Positions 17,466-28,100 of a DNA stretch of 60,669 bases are shown piece after piece. Origin of the DNA: Saprospiraceae bacterium (GTDB lineage: Bacteria; Bacteroidota; Bacteroidia; Chitinophagales; Saprospiraceae); NCBI GenBank assembly GCA_027488855.1, contig JAIYAV010000149.1, positions 1-60,669 on the forward strand, in the 5' to 3' direction. A program made the translations under genes and the position numbers. Positions within the stretch are counted from its first letter, which is position 1, and each line of letters begins with the position of its first letter. The notes under the pieces are model-generated. The model was not told the DNA's origin. It saw only the letters and a list, made by a program, of their open reading frames with translations, and did not search any database.

Positions 17466-18131
17466 CTACCTCCGCAACCCCTCGATTATCCTTTTTCTTT
17501 CTTCCTGATACGGTGCCGCCGCCAATTCCACCTTTTCAATCACTTCGCTGCTCGCCGTGGAAGGGTGCCCACTGTCAAAAGGTGGCTGAGGATTGTACTC
17601 CATCATCAACTGGATGGCCTCCGCAGTCGTTTGATCAAACAGCGCCGCTGCAATCGCCAGTCCAAAATCAATACCCGCTGTAACGCCGCCGCCCGTGATG
17701 CGGTTGCGGTCTTGCACCACCCGCTCCGTGCGCACCTCTACGCCAAACTGCCGCAACAAATCCAGTGAGAGCCAGTGTGTAGTCGCCTGATATCCCTCCA
17801 ACAAACCCGCCGCTGCCAAAATCAAGGCTCCCGTACACACCGAGGTGACGTAACGCGCTCCTTGACTTTGCTGGCGCAAAAACTGGAGCAGCACTTCATC
17901 CTGCAAACAATCGTTGATGCCTGGCCCACCGGGTACACAGATTACATCCAGTTGGGGGGCCGCATCAAAAGTCCCATTGGGTAAGATGGCCAAACCTTTT
18001 TCGGTGACAATGGGATCCAGCGTTTTGGCCAAGAGCAAAACCTGCGTATCCGGCAAACGAGCAAAAACCTCGTAAGGCCCGGTGAGGTCGAGTTGAGTAA
18101 GGCGGGGGAAAAGAATGAAACCAATTACCAT
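17466..18131 (-). CDS. DJ-1/PfpI family protein (isonitrile hydratase-like)
   Basis: 221-aa class I glutamine-amidotransferase-like domain. The nucleophile elbow is SVCTGALILAAAGLLEGY, followed by ATTHW, the pattern of isonitrile hydratase-like and transcription-regulator-like DJ-1 members. CVPGGPG precedes it. Possible roles are hydrolysis of a small nitrile or isonitrile or glyoxal-type detoxification; the substrate cannot be told from sequence. ATG 18131 (MVIGFILFPR) is chosen over a TTG nine codons upstream. It follows the alpha/beta hydrolase gene by ~34 bases on the same strand, so the two may share a transcript. Confidence 0.87.
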   Translation of the reverse strand: MVIGFILFPRLTQLDLTGPYEVFARLPDTQVLLLAKTLDPIVTEKGLAILPNGTFDAAPQLDVICVPGGPGINDCLQDEVLLQFLRQQSQGARYVTSVCTGALILAAAGLLEGYQATTHWLSLDLLRQFGVEVRTERVVQDRNRITGGGVTAGIDFGLAIAAALFDQTTAEAIQLMMEYNPQPPFDSGHPSTASSEVIEKVELAAAPYQEERKRIIEGLRR

Positions 18132-18165
18132 ATCAATGTTAATTTGCAAATGTGCCAATGAACGT

Positions 18166-18933
18166 TTACCCTTTCTCCAAAAAATCCATCACCATCCCAT
18201 TCAACACCTCGGGTTGATCTGCGTGTACCCAGTGACTGGCATTGGGTACAGTCTGCAATGTACTGCGAGGAAAAAGTTCTTGGATGTGCAGGATGTCTTC
18301 GTCGCGTACATACCGCGATTGTTCACCCCGAATGAACAAAGTGGGGCCTTCAAATGCATCCGCCTCACTTGGTGGGGCCAAAATCTGGGCATAATCCCGA
18401 TAAATAATCGGCAAGTTCATTTTCCACTCAAAACCACCTTCTTTGATTCGAGACAGGTTTTTGAGCAAAAATTGCCGCACTCCCCATTCTGGAATGTATT
18501 GTTCGAGGATGGCTTCGGCAGCTTGGCGGCTTTCGAGCGTAGCGAGGTCGATGGCAAAAAGGGCTGTGAAAATTTCGTCGTGCCCAGGGGCGTAAGGCCG
18601 AGGTGCAATGTCAACCACGATAAGTTTATCCACCATATCGGGGTAGGTCAATGCGAACTCCATGGCCACTTTACCCCCCATCGAATGGCCTAGGATATGG
18701 GCTTTGTGGATCCAGTTTTGCTCCATAAAATCGTGCAAATCCTTCGCCATCGCCGGATAACTCAAGCCATCCACATGCGGCGAACGCCCGTGGTTGCGCA
18801 AGTCAACGAGGTAGACCAGGTAATGCTCCGCCCAGGATTTAGCCAGGGTTTGCCAGTTGTCCAGGGTGCCAAACAAGCCGTGCAACACAATGAGTGGTTC
18901 GCCTTGGCCGAGGGATTTATGGTTTAATTCCAT
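18166..18933 (-). CDS. Alpha/beta-fold hydrolase (YbfF-like esterase)
   Basis: 255-aa cytoplasmic esterase/thioesterase-like hydrolase. Oxyanion motif LHGLFGTLDNW (~18-28), LVDLRNHGRSP, nucleophile elbow GHSMGGKVA (~87-95), acid in the FIRGEQSRYV region and catalytic His in NASHWVHADQP near the end. These match the YbfF group of short-chain acyl esterases. A TAACTTTG -7 box is 23 bases upstream and overlaps the end of the neighbouring transporter. Leads a likely two-gene unit with the PfpI-like gene. Confidence 0.9.
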   Translation of the reverse strand: MELNHKSLGQGEPLIVLHGLFGTLDNWQTLAKSWAEHYLVYLVDLRNHGRSPHVDGLSYPAMAKDLHDFMEQNWIHKAHILGHSMGGKVAMEFALTYPDMVDKLIVVDIAPRPYAPGHDEIFTALFAIDLATLESRQAAEAILEQYIPEWGVRQFLLKNLSRIKEGGFEWKMNLPIIYRDYAQILAPPSEADAFEGPTLFIRGEQSRYVRDEDILHIQELFPRSTLQTVPNASHWVHADQPEVLNGMVMDFLEKG

Positions 18934-18955
18934 ATCTATAGATTAAAATCTTTCG

Positions 18956-18963
18956 CAAAGTTA
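18956..18963 (-). promoter_or_regulatory. -7 box TAACTTTG for the alpha/beta hydrolase
   Basis: Exact TAnnTTTG on the minus strand, 23 bases before the ATG at 18933, abutting the stop codon of the EamA transporter gene (18964). Confidence 0.5.
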
Positions 18964-19896
18964 TTATTTCAAACTGATCCGCAAGACTCCAATAATTACC
19001 AAAATGGTACCCAGGAACTGCCATAGCCCAAAGGTTTCGCCCAGCAAGAAGTACCCCATCACAATGGTGGCTACCGGTCCAATACTACCAATAATGGCCA
19101 CATTGCTGGAACCAATGATGCGAATGGCTTCACTCATCATAAAAGTGGGCAACACCGTGGAAAGAAGAGCCATGATGATGGACAAGATGTACACCTGTGG
19201 CGGAAAATGGAACAAAGCCCACTGATAAAGGATTCCATGCTGCACAATCACGCCCACACTGGCCGCCAGCATGGCCAGACAGGTGTAGCGCAAAGAGCCC
19301 ACTTTGGTGATGTATTGGCCGCTACCTACCAGATAAATGGCGTAGGTCAAGCCGCTAAAAAAAATCAGGATGCTGCCTAAAAATACATTGTTACCCGCAC
19401 CTAATTGGTCGCCATCCAAAAAAGCCAAACTCACTCCACCATAAGTCAAAGCCAAGGCAATCCATTGGATGCGGGTGACCGGTTTTTTCAAAAAAACGGC
19501 ATTGATGGCCAGCACCATGGTGGGATATAAAAACAAAATCAAACGCTCCAGGCCCGCAGTAATGTAAAACAAGCCCATAAAATCGAGCATACTCGCCAGG
19601 TAATACCCACAAAGGCCAAACAGAAAAATGGCGCTCCAGTCGCGGGTGCTGAGGATTACATGGCGGTTTTCCCGCAGGGCCTTTTGTTTGGCCCAAATGG
19701 CAATGCCCAGAAAAAAGGGCAGGGAAAAAACCATGCGCAAGGTGAGCAGGGAAATGCTGTCAATCTCGTAGCGATAGGCCAATTTGACCAAAACGGCTTT
19801 GGCCGAAAAACAAAGCGCGGCAATCAACACCAAAACAGAAGCAATGATGCGCCGACGTTGGGAAAAATTGTTGCTTAAAGCGGGTGCTGTGGACAT
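18964..19896 (-). CDS. EamA/DMT-family transporter
   Basis: Inner-membrane drug/metabolite transporter of 310 aa with ten predicted helices in two EamA halves (about 20-150 and 170-305). Both halves show the family pattern (LRMVFSLPFFLG; ending GYFLLGETFGLWQFLGTILVIIGV). Exports or imports small metabolites or nucleotide-sugars; substrate unknown. ATG 19896 (MSTAPALS) fits the first helix. A start at 19977 would add 27 residues encoded across a hairpin-forming sequence (19931-19967), which looks more like leader than coding DNA. Confidence 0.87.
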   Translation of the reverse strand: MSTAPALSNNFSQRRRIIASVLVLIAALCFSAKAVLVKLAYRYEIDSISLLTLRMVFSLPFFLGIAIWAKQKALRENRHVILSTRDWSAIFLFGLCGYYLASMLDFMGLFYITAGLERLILFLYPTMVLAINAVFLKKPVTRIQWIALALTYGGVSLAFLDGDQLGAGNNVFLGSILIFFSGLTYAIYLVGSGQYITKVGSLRYTCLAMLAASVGVIVQHGILYQWALFHFPPQVYILSIIMALLSTVLPTFMMSEAIRIIGSSNVAIIGSIGPVATIVMGYFLLGETFGLWQFLGTILVIIGVLRISLK

Positions 19897-19930
19897 GTGG
19901 TGGAGGTTGAGGGTTCCAGAGATAAAAAAC

Positions 19931-19967
19931 AGCCTTTTTTGCGAGCTAGTTGCGTGCAAAAAAGGCT
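19931..19967. terminator. Hairpin in the leader of the EamA gene
   Basis: AGCCTTTTTTGC pairs perfectly with GCAAAAAAGGCT over a 13-base loop. It lies between the T9SS gene at 20057 and the EamA start, both on the minus strand. It may terminate a transcript or act as a leader structure. No T-tract follows on the minus strand, so it is not a classic terminator for the upstream T9SS gene. Confidence 0.45.
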
Positions 19968-20056
19968 CGTTTTCCAACCTTGAAATCGGGTAGGATTTTT
20001 CTTTAAACTTCGTTTCGATAGAAATGATTCCCCTGGCGAATGTTTTGATGCTGGAT

Positions 20057-21673
20057 TTACTGCTTAAATATTTTGTAAAGTGACCACCTGGCCTCCTGGC
20101 GAATTTGCAATAAATAAACTCCTGGACTAAAACTAGAGATATCCAGTGAGCCAGGGCTTCCTTTAATTTCTTGGATCATCCGCCCAAAGGCATCATAAAG
20201 GCGGGCCGTGTACGCCTCGGTTTGAGTCGTGTTTTGAATGTATAAAATGTCTTTGCTGGGCGTTGGAAAAACTTTGAATTGGGGATCATCTACCAAAACA
20301 TTGGGAACACCAGTAACCAAAGTTGAAAAATCGGCTGTAAAAAGATCAAAAGAGCTGCTACCCGACAAAGCCAGGGTTTCCAGGCTACCCGTTCCTCGGT
20401 ACACCCCCGCCAACTGCAACTGGCTGCCTGCGCTGTAAGCCAATCCGCCAGTGTACAAGCCTCCTGTGGCATCCAGTATCTCTACCGACGTGGGCCGACC
20501 AATGGTATCCAGTACCGCCAAAAACGAACTAAAGCCATCGGCAGGATTGATGTCTTTTCCACCGTAGTTGAAACGCCCTAGGGTGTAGCCACTGAGGTAA
20601 ATCTGGTGGTTTTGCCACAACATTCGGGAGCATTCCTGTACTTGGTCGCCTGTGAACGCTCGTGCCCATAAGGGGGTACCCGATGACGAACAAGCCCCTA
20701 GAAACAAGTCGGAATTGCCATCCTTACTTTGAATGCTCAGGCCATTGTCGAAGCGGATCACCCCCACAATGTTGCCACAAAAATAGATTCGCCCCTTGTC
20801 ATCAGTGGTGATGTCAATGGGAGTGGCATCATACACCCCACCAGCTTTGCGTGCCCATAGCACTTGCCCATCGGGGCCCCAGGCCGTTAGAAATAAATCC
20901 TGATCGGTGGTGTTGGCCGTAAAAAGCTCATTGCCAAAACGGACACTTGCATCAAAGCTGCCCAAGCCCACTACGGCGCGACCGGGCAATTCGGCGATGC
21001 CCGCCAGGCGGGTACTGCCCATCACCCCATGGTGTTGCAGCCATTGCAAACGGCCATCCACATCCAGGCGCATTAAGAATAGGTCGGTCTGCCCCGCTGC
21101 AGCCCATTTTTTGCCCTCCACAAAAAGGGTGTCGCCAAAAGAACCACTTACCCAAATGTTGCCATTGTCGTTGAGCAGCACATCGCTGACACTTTTTAAA
21201 CCCGAACCATCAATCACTTTCGCCCAGGACAAGCGGCCATCAGGTCGGTAAGACAACACAAAAATCGCCTTGCCTGCATCCCGCGCCAATAAAGTTGTAT
21301 CGGGCAAAACCAGCTCCCGCCAAAACACCCCTGCACACAACAAGCCACCATTGTTCAAGGGACGCACTGCAACAATTTCTTCATCCAAAGGGCCACCGCC
21401 ATGGCTGAAATAACGGTATTGGGCACTACCTTTGGGACGTTGCAGGATGACAAAATCGCTGCCACCTTGGCTATTGAGCGTACGTCCTCCTAGTTCCATT
21501 TTTCCCTGGAAGGTGAACCCCGTGGCGCAGTGCCCTTCCCTATTGCAGTGCAAATCGCCAGGGTTTTCGTTGCCAGGGCCACCGAAGGTTTGGAGATTTT
21601 GCCATTTTTGGGCTAAAAGGAGAAATGGCGTTAATACCAAAAGCAGGCCCAGGCATTTATGGGCTAGTTGCAT
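20057..21673 (-). CDS. Secreted beta-propeller-like (SBBP-type) protein with T9SS sorting domain
   Basis: 538-aa surface or secreted protein. Signal peptide at the N-terminus (MQLAHKCLGLLLVLTPFLLL, cleavage after AQ). The body repeats a pattern of D-G-R-L-x-W-A/L and DLFL, about 50 residues apart (LSWAKVIDG, LQWLQHHG, VLWARKAGG, PLWARAFTG), typical of SBBP repeats or a propeller. The last ~80 residues (FKVFPTPSKDILYIQN to SPGVYLLQIRQ) are a T9SS type A sorting domain. ATG 21673 is preferred: 23 more residues from 21742 would bury the signal peptide and cover the divergent promoter. Function unknown beyond export. Confidence 0.85.
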   Translation of the reverse strand: MQLAHKCLGLLLVLTPFLLLAQKWQNLQTFGGPGNENPGDLHCNREGHCATGFTFQGKMELGGRTLNSQGGSDFVILQRPKGSAQYRYFSHGGGPLDEEIVAVRPLNNGGLLCAGVFWRELVLPDTTLLARDAGKAIFVLSYRPDGRLSWAKVIDGSGLKSVSDVLLNDNGNIWVSGSFGDTLFVEGKKWAAAGQTDLFLMRLDVDGRLQWLQHHGVMGSTRLAGIAELPGRAVVGLGSFDASVRFGNELFTANTTDQDLFLTAWGPDGQVLWARKAGGVYDATPIDITTDDKGRIYFCGNIVGVIRFDNGLSIQSKDGNSDLFLGACSSSGTPLWARAFTGDQVQECSRMLWQNHQIYLSGYTLGRFNYGGKDINPADGFSSFLAVLDTIGRPTSVEILDATGGLYTGGLAYSAGSQLQLAGVYRGTGSLETLALSGSSSFDLFTADFSTLVTGVPNVLVDDPQFKVFPTPSKDILYIQNTTQTEAYTARLYDAFGRMIQEIKGSPGSLDISSFSPGVYLLQIRQEARWSLYKIFKQ

Positions 21674-21719
21674 ATTGGTTTTTATAAATAACTTTATTTC
21701 ACATTTAAATGCCCGATGT

Positions 21720-21750
21720 TTTGATGAATTCATTCTATCCATTATATTTG
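21720..21750 (+). promoter_or_regulatory. Full promoter TTTG-N19-TATATTTG for the DUF2252 gene
   Basis: TTTG at 21720-21723 and TATATTTG at 21743-21750 are separated by 19 bases, an exact Bacteroidota -33/-7 promoter. Start would be near 21757, giving a leader of about 105 bases. Confidence 0.65.
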
Positions 21751-21861
21751 ATTGTCCAAGATACTATTCTAGACCTGAACTATTTACTCTCTCTCAAATC
21801 TGATCACTTCCTCATTCCAGTAGCACCATTATAACTCAACACTATTAATCAATTTTTATCC

Positions 21862-23190
21862 ATGGAAGCCTCCACAAATTTTTCAGCCGCTGTTTCTCCT
21901 GCCGAGAGACAAGCATTCATCATTAAATCTTTTACCGACAATTACGCCGACTTAATTGCGCTTGATCCAGGAGCCTGGCGTGGTAAGTTTCGGAAAATGT
22001 CTGAAACCCCATTTGCCTTTTACCGGGGTAGTGCAGCCTTATTTTATGCCGACATTGCACAGGATCAAGACCCTTTTTTGAACGAAAAAACCAGTCGTGT
22101 CTGGATTCAAGGTGATTTGCATGCCGAAAATTTTGGCACCTACATGAACGGAAAAGGCATCTTGATTTTTGATGTCAATGACTTTGACGAGGCTTATGTA
22201 GCTCCCTTTAACTGGGATGTAAAACGCTTTTGTGCCAGCCTAGCTCTAATCGGGTATCAAAAAGCCTTGAGCGATGCTGAAATTCGTGAAATAGTGGGTC
22301 ATGGTGCCCGGAGTTACGCTCAACAGATTGCCCGATTTGCTGGAGGTGCCGACAAAAATTTCGCATTGAAGCTCGAAAATACAAAAGGGCCCCTGCTACA
22401 GGTACTCTACAATGCCCGGCAATTGACCAGGGTAGGGCTCTTGGATGCAGAAACTGAAATCATCGACGGGGATCGTCAGTTTAAAAATAACAAGATGATT
22501 TCACCCGTAGATGAGGTAATGCGTAAAAAAGTAGAGGCTGCCTTATTGGAGTATTACAATACCATTCCGAATCGCAAAAAACGTTCGCAGCTTACCTATG
22601 AGATCAAGGATGTTGCTTTGCGCCGTGGACTGGGAATTGGGAGCGCTGGCTTGAAAATCTACAGTGTCCTGCTGGAAGGAGATACTCAGGCACTTGAAAA
22701 CGACTTGATTATTTCCATGAAAGTTGCTCAGCCTTCCGCTGCCTCTAAATATGTACAGGACGAGGAAGCCAAGAATTATTTCACCAATGAAGGGCATCGT
22801 ACTGCTGTTTCTCAACGTGCACTACAGGCCAACGCAGATCCATTCCTGGGCTACACTACCCTGGATGGCAATAGCATGTTTGTAACGGAAATTTCTCCCT
22901 ACACTGCTGATTTGGAGTGGGACGAAATCAATGACCTCGACGATATTTTGGCGGTTGTGGAAAGTTTGGGCCGTTGCATTGCCAAGATCCATTGCTGCTC
23001 TGATGATGATAGCGACCAATCCTTGATTGAGTATTCGATCGAAGACGCCATTAACGAGGTATTGGATGGCAGAGAAGCCGAATACATTGAATACATGACC
23101 AAGTTTGGAGAGCAATATGCCGCAAAGGTTAGAGAAGACCACCGTTTGTTTGTAGATGCTTTCAGAAACCATGAATTTCCAGGTTTGTAA
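21862..23190 (+). CDS. DUF2252 family protein
   Basis: 442-aa cytoplasmic protein of DUF2252, a family with a kinase-like fold but no established reaction. Typical motifs: FYRGSAALFYAD (~55-66), GDLHAENFG (~84-92), FDVNDFDEAYVAPFNWD (~103-120) and KVAQPSAASKYV later. GDLHAENFG and FDVND resemble the catalytic loop and DFG-like region of aminoglycoside-phosphotransferase-type kinases, so phosphoryl transfer is possible (inference). ATG at 21862 behind a strong promoter match. Stands alone. Confidence 0.9.
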   Translation: MEASTNFSAAVSPAERQAFIIKSFTDNYADLIALDPGAWRGKFRKMSETPFAFYRGSAALFYADIAQDQDPFLNEKTSRVWIQGDLHAENFGTYMNGKGILIFDVNDFDEAYVAPFNWDVKRFCASLALIGYQKALSDAEIREIVGHGARSYAQQIARFAGGADKNFALKLENTKGPLLQVLYNARQLTRVGLLDAETEIIDGDRQFKNNKMISPVDEVMRKKVEAALLEYYNTIPNRKKRSQLTYEIKDVALRRGLGIGSAGLKIYSVLLEGDTQALENDLIISMKVAQPSAASKYVQDEEAKNYFTNEGHRTAVSQRALQANADPFLGYTTLDGNSMFVTEISPYTADLEWDEINDLDDILAVVESLGRCIAKIHCCSDDDSDQSLIEYSIEDAINEVLDGREAEYIEYMTKFGEQYAAKVREDHRLFVDAFRNHEFPGL

Positions 23191-23239
23191 TCCTTTGGAC
23201 GATTTTGGTACAAAGTAGCTAAAAATGCGGGTGTTCATC

Positions 23240-23299
23240 GCCACAGGTTTTGTACATTTGGCTCCTGAACAAGGAAAAGCCAGTGTACAAAACCTGGCA
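23240..23299. repeat. Inverted repeat between DUF2252 and TPR genes
   Basis: CAGGTTTTGTACA on the left and TGTACAAAACCTG on the right anchor a ~22-base imperfect stem (GCC..AGGTTTTGTACA..TGGCT) with a loop of about 18 bases. It follows the DUF2252 stop by ~50 bases and probably ends that transcript. Confidence 0.7.
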
Positions 23300-23337
23300 T
23301 AATGAGGCTGATTTTGTCAAAATTGGATCCAACTACC

Positions 23338-24342
23338 ATGATTAGATTGACGCGTTTTTCTATTTTTTTATTACCCATCTTTTATTTTTTTACTGCTTGT
23401 ACTGGAAACAGTACGAACCAGGAAAAGGCCGAAACTACGGGCAATACCGTGCTGGATCAGCTGAATGCCCAAATTGAAAAGAGCCCTAAAAATGCTGACT
23501 TGTACTACGCTCGCGCCGAGCAGTATTTTGAACTCGAAGGTTTTGACGAAGCCATTGCCGACCTCAACAAGGCCATCAGCATTGATTCCAGCAAAGTGGA
23601 CTATTACCACCTCCTGGCCGATGCCTACATGGATTATTTCAAAAGTTTCAAGGCACTTAAAACCATGGAAACCGCAGTGATGCGCTTTCCTCGGCGCATT
23701 CCCACCTTACTCAAGTTGTCGGAGTTTCAGATGATCTTGCAAATGCACAAGGAATCGATGAAAACCATCGATCAGGCCTTACAAATTGACCCTCAGAATG
23801 CGGAAGCTTTCTTCATGTTTGGGATGAACTTTAAAGAGATGGGTGATACTGCCCGCGCCATCAACAGTTTTCAAACCGCCGTCGAAAATGACCCCGATCT
23901 GGTAGATGCCTGGATCAACCTGGGCCAACTCCACGCCGCCCTAGGCAATGCCATCGCCGGGCGCTATTTTGAAACTGCGACCCGCATCGATCCCAAAAAC
24001 ATAGAAGCGCTACACGCCCGTGGCTACTACCAGCAAAGCATTGGCGACCTGAAAGGCTCCTTGGCTACCTTCCGCAAAATCAATCGCATTGACCCTAAAT
24101 ATGCCGAAGGTTACTTCAATGCCGGGCTGTTGTTGATGGACATGGATTCCATTCCTTCGGCTTATGAGAAATTTGACGCGGCCATTCGGGCTTCACCAGT
24201 ACACATCCAGGCCTATTTCTACCGGGGCGTCGCGGCGGAAATTTTGGGCAAAAAACAGCAGGCGAAGGCGGATTATGAGCAGGCGTTGAAATTGGCACCG
24301 GATTATACGAAGGCGAAGGAGGGATTGGAGCGGGTGCGGTAA
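23338..24342 (+). CDS. TPR-repeat lipoprotein
   Basis: 334-aa protein with a lipoprotein signal (FFTAC lipobox, Cys at ~21) and about eight tetratricopeptide repeats from residue ~45 to the end (for example LYYARAEQYFELEGFDEAIADL and AYFYRGVAAEILGKKQQAKADY, each a helix pair). TPR arrays bind proteins and assemble complexes in the periplasm or at the outer membrane. ATG 23338 is chosen because it directly precedes the signal; an ATG 12 codons upstream lies in the region after IR 23240-23299. Partner unknown. Confidence 0.85.
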   Translation: MIRLTRFSIFLLPIFYFFTACTGNSTNQEKAETTGNTVLDQLNAQIEKSPKNADLYYARAEQYFELEGFDEAIADLNKAISIDSSKVDYYHLLADAYMDYFKSFKALKTMETAVMRFPRRIPTLLKLSEFQMILQMHKESMKTIDQALQIDPQNAEAFFMFGMNFKEMGDTARAINSFQTAVENDPDLVDAWINLGQLHAALGNAIAGRYFETATRIDPKNIEALHARGYYQQSIGDLKGSLATFRKINRIDPKYAEGYFNAGLLLMDMDSIPSAYEKFDAAIRASPVHIQAYFYRGVAAEILGKKQQAKADYEQALKLAPDYTKAKEGLERVR

Positions 24343-24346
24343 TTTT

Positions 24347-24640
24347 TCAAGAAACAATAAACACCACCACAATCACCACCCAAATCAACCAAAACAAGTA
24401 CACCACCAAATTTCGTTTTTTTCGCAAACGCTCACAGTAATCATCCCCTTCCTCTTTCCAGGAAGGCACGGGCAGAAAATTTTCACCACCAGTTCGCCAT
24501 ATCGAACCCATGGTGTCCTGCCAAAAATCGTGGTATTTGCCGCCGATGCGCCGCTTTTCCATGCGTACAGAAAGGTGCCCCATGAAGACCATCAGGCCCA
24601 GAATAAACAAGATGATTAAGATTCGTATCGCAATGAGCAT
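24347..24640 (-). CDS. Small two-helix membrane protein, unknown
   Basis: 97-aa protein not recognised as a named family. It has one helix at ~3-20 (IRILIILFILGLMVFMG), a charged middle with KRRIGGKYHDFWQDTMGSI, and a second helix at ~77-95 (VVYLFWLIWVVIVVVFIV). ATG 24640 gives a clean first helix; a longer reading to 24745 adds 35 unmatched residues. Convergent with the TPR lipoprotein, 4 bases between stops. Confidence 0.6.
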   Translation of the reverse strand: MLIAIRILIILFILGLMVFMGHLSVRMEKRRIGGKYHDFWQDTMGSIWRTGGENFLPVPSWKEEGDDYCERLRKKRNLVVYLFWLIWVVIVVVFIVS

Positions 24641-25139
24641 AGGAAGAAATTGTAGATGGCGCTTGTTGAAGTTTTTGGCGGAAGCAAAATAGTTCGTTTG
24701 CACCCCGAACGAAAAACTTAAGCAAGTGCTTTGGTAGCTTCCCACAAATCTACGTTTTTTTCAAGGCTTCCCGCTGTTCATCATTGGTTTTTTACAGTTT
24801 TTCAGACCAATACTTTCAATACTCACCCCCGGAATCACGACAAAAACAGCCTGACTACTGGGGGCTATCAATTTGAAGTACTAGCCCTCAAAATAGTTGC
24901 GCGAGCACCCCAGCCGTGGTACATTTTGGGCTGCCAAGGGCTCGACAGCGTAGTGTTTGGTTTTACTTGGTATTTTACATTTTTCTAAAAAAGTGGAAGC
25001 AATTGCTTCTATTTAAGCTTTAAATAAACAATAAATTAACATTAAATTTTCAATAAACTTAAAAAAGCATACACTGAGTTAAGCCAATATAAATTAATTT
25101 TGTTGCTAGGATTACCCAAATTAATAAAAAAAACACTCA
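24641..25139. other. 499-base intergenic region before the TonB receptor
   Basis: Bases 24641-24770 may be leader for the small membrane protein. From ~25000 the sequence is very AT-rich and leads to the TonB-receptor -7 box at 25095-25102. An 85-codon open frame at 24731-24988 has no recognisable feature and I do not call it. No hairpin of note. Confidence 0.5.
25095..25102 (+). promoter_or_regulatory. -7 box TAATTTTG for the TonB-dependent receptor
   Basis: Exact TAnnTTTG in an AT-rich stretch, 37 bases upstream of the ATG at 25140. No TTTG at -33. Confidence 0.5.
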
Positions 25140-28100
25140 ATGAAACTAGGTTTACGTTTATTGCCTTTTCTGGCAATGCTGTGCTTATGTTCAAACATTT
25201 ACGCACAACAAACTACTTCTTCCATCCAAGGTACTGCAACTTCTGAATCTGGCGAAGCCCTTGTGGGTGCCAGTGTAGTTGCTACACACGTTGAGTCAGG
25301 CACCGTTTATGGTGTGGATACTCGCGGAGATGGGGGCTTTAACATTCCCAACATGCGGGTAGGTGGCCCATACACGATCAAAGTGACGTATGTAGGCTTC
25401 AAAGATTTCCAACTCGATGGTGTTTTCCTGCAATTGGGCAGCAAATTCACTGTCAATGCCAAGTTGGCCGAAAATTCAGCGCTGTTGGGCGAGGTAGAAA
25501 TCACCTCCAACCGCTCTGATATTTTTGGAAAAGGACGGACAGGTTCAGAAACCAACGTTGGTTCGGACGCACTGACCAAACTGCCTACCATCACCCGTTC
25601 GGCACAAGACTTCTACCGGGCTACTCCAGCTTCGGATGGGGTTTCTTTTGCGGGCCGGAATGACCAGTTCAACAACTTCACCATTGATGGGGCCATTTTT
25701 AACAACCCCTTTGGTTTGGATGCTGCTACACCAGGTGGCCAGGCGGATGCGCAACCCATCTCACTAGACGCCATTGAACAAATTACCGTTTCCCTAGCAC
25801 CTTATGACGTAAGCCAAGCTGGTTTTACGGGTGCATCGGTAAATGCTGTGACCAAATCGGGTACGAATACACTCAAAGGTTCAGTGTTTGGATTTTTCCG
25901 GAACCAGGATTTGACGGGTGGAAAAGTAAGTGGGGAAAAAATTGTCGTACCGGATCTTTCTCAAGTCCAGTACGGATTTGCATTGGGTGGTCCGATTATC
26001 AAGAACAAACTTTTCTTCTTTGCCAACGCAGAAATTGATGATCGTAGCGACCTGGGCTCCACGGCGATTGCCGCTGCCCCTGGACGGACGGGTTCCAACG
26101 TATCGCGGGTAGCCAAATCGGATTTGGACGCAGTTTCGGCAGCGCTGAGCACCCGCTACCAATACAAAACTGGACCATACGAAGACTATCTGCACAATAC
26201 CAACAGCACCAAGGCCATCCTGAAGCTGGATTACCAAATCAGCAAAAATCACACCCTGACGGCAACCTACAACTTCCTGGACGCCTTCAAACAAAAGCCT
26301 GCGCACCCTTCGGCCATTGGTCGCCGGGGCCCTGACTTGACTACTTTGCAATTTTTCAATTCCGGCTATCAGATCAACAACAAGATCAATTCCGGCATCA
26401 TTGAATTGCGTTCTTTGTTTGGCAATTCTGCCGCCAACAAATTGCAAGTAGGCTACACCTCTTTCCGCGACGCCCGTGATCCTTTTTCAGAGCCTTTCCC
26501 GGTCATCAGTATCGCCAAGGACGGGATTCGTTACATCGTAGCGGGTCACGAGCCCTTCTCAGTTTTCAACCGCCTGAACCAGGATGTGTTCCAGTTTACC
26601 GACAACTTCAACATCTACAAAGGCAAACACAACTACACCATCGGCACCAGTGTCGAAGTATTTAGTTTTGACAACTCATTCAACCTGAATGCTTACGGAG
26701 GCACCTTTGGTCCGGATTACGTGAGCACAGCAGCCTTTTTGGACAGCGTGAGAACGGGTGGTTTTGATAATGAAGTGGCGGCAGCCCGCGCTTTTGCCAA
26801 AGCCAATGGCGGAGAAGGCGGAACCCCTGGAAAAGGTTGGGCCCTGGCCGAAACCAACGTAGGCCAATTTGCCTTTTATCTACAGGATGAATGGACGGTG
26901 AACAACAAATTCACCCTGACCTACGGCATCCGCATGGACATGCCCTTGTACTTCAACACCCCTGAAAAAATTCAGGAAAACATCGACCGCAACTGCTGCT
27001 ACGATCCGACCATTACCTGGTACAACGAGCAGGGCGATCCTCAAAAATTTGACCATACCAAGTTACCCAAACAAGTACCCCTGTTTTCACCTCGGATTGG
27101 CTTCAACTACGACCTGAGCAGCGATGGAAAAAGTGCGCAATTGCGCGGGGGAACGGGCTTTTTCACTGGCCGTTTGCCTTTCGTTTGGATTGGCAACCAA
27201 GTGGCTAACCCCAACTTCTTCTTCTACAACTATACCGATCCCAACTTCAAGTTCCCACAGGTATGGCGCTCCAACTTGGGCTACGACCGCAAAATGGGCA
27301 ATTGGGTATTCACCCTGGATGTGCTGTATACCAAAGACCTGCAAGCGGCAATGGTGCGCAACTACGGCCTGAAACTGCCAACTGGTAAACTGCAAGGCCC
27401 CGACAGTCGTCCGATTTACACCAACGCCGACCGGACTCTGGTTTTTGGTGGCCCTACCAACGCTTACGTGTTCTCCAACACCAACGTGGGTTACTCCTTC
27501 AACACCAGCGTACAGCTGCGCCGCAATTTCAAAAATGGCCAGGTGATGTTGGGTTACAACTTCCTGGATGCCAAAGATGCCTCTTCAGTAGAAGCGGAAA
27601 TTTCCAGCGACGCCTTTGACCGCAACCCGGCCATCAACCACGTAAACAATGCGCTGCTGGCACCTTCTTTGTTTGGAGCCAAACACCGCATCATTGGTTC
27701 TGCGTTCAAAACATTTGAGTACGGCGGCCGTTGGGCGACTACTTTGTCAACCTTCTTCCAGTATGCCCAAGGTGGTACCACTCAGAACGACAACGTAGCC
27801 GACTTCCGCTTCAGCTACACCTACTCTGGCGACATCAACAACGATGGTTCGGGCCTCAACGACCTGCTCTTCATCCCTACCGATGCGCAACTGAGCCAAA
27901 TGAACTTCCAAACTGCGGCCCAGCGCGAGGCCTTCGGTAACTTCATCCGCCAAGACAAGTACTTGAGTGCCAACCGTGGCAAGTACGTTGAAAAATACGG
28001 CATCCTGGCCCCTTGGTATTCACAGTGGGACATCCGCATTGCGCAAGACATGAAGATGGGCGATGGTGGCCGAGGCTTTCAGCTCAGCCTGGATATTCTC

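Noticed and set aside
24731..24988. 85-codon plus frame before the TonB receptor
   Set aside because: No start context, domain or conserved-looking segment.
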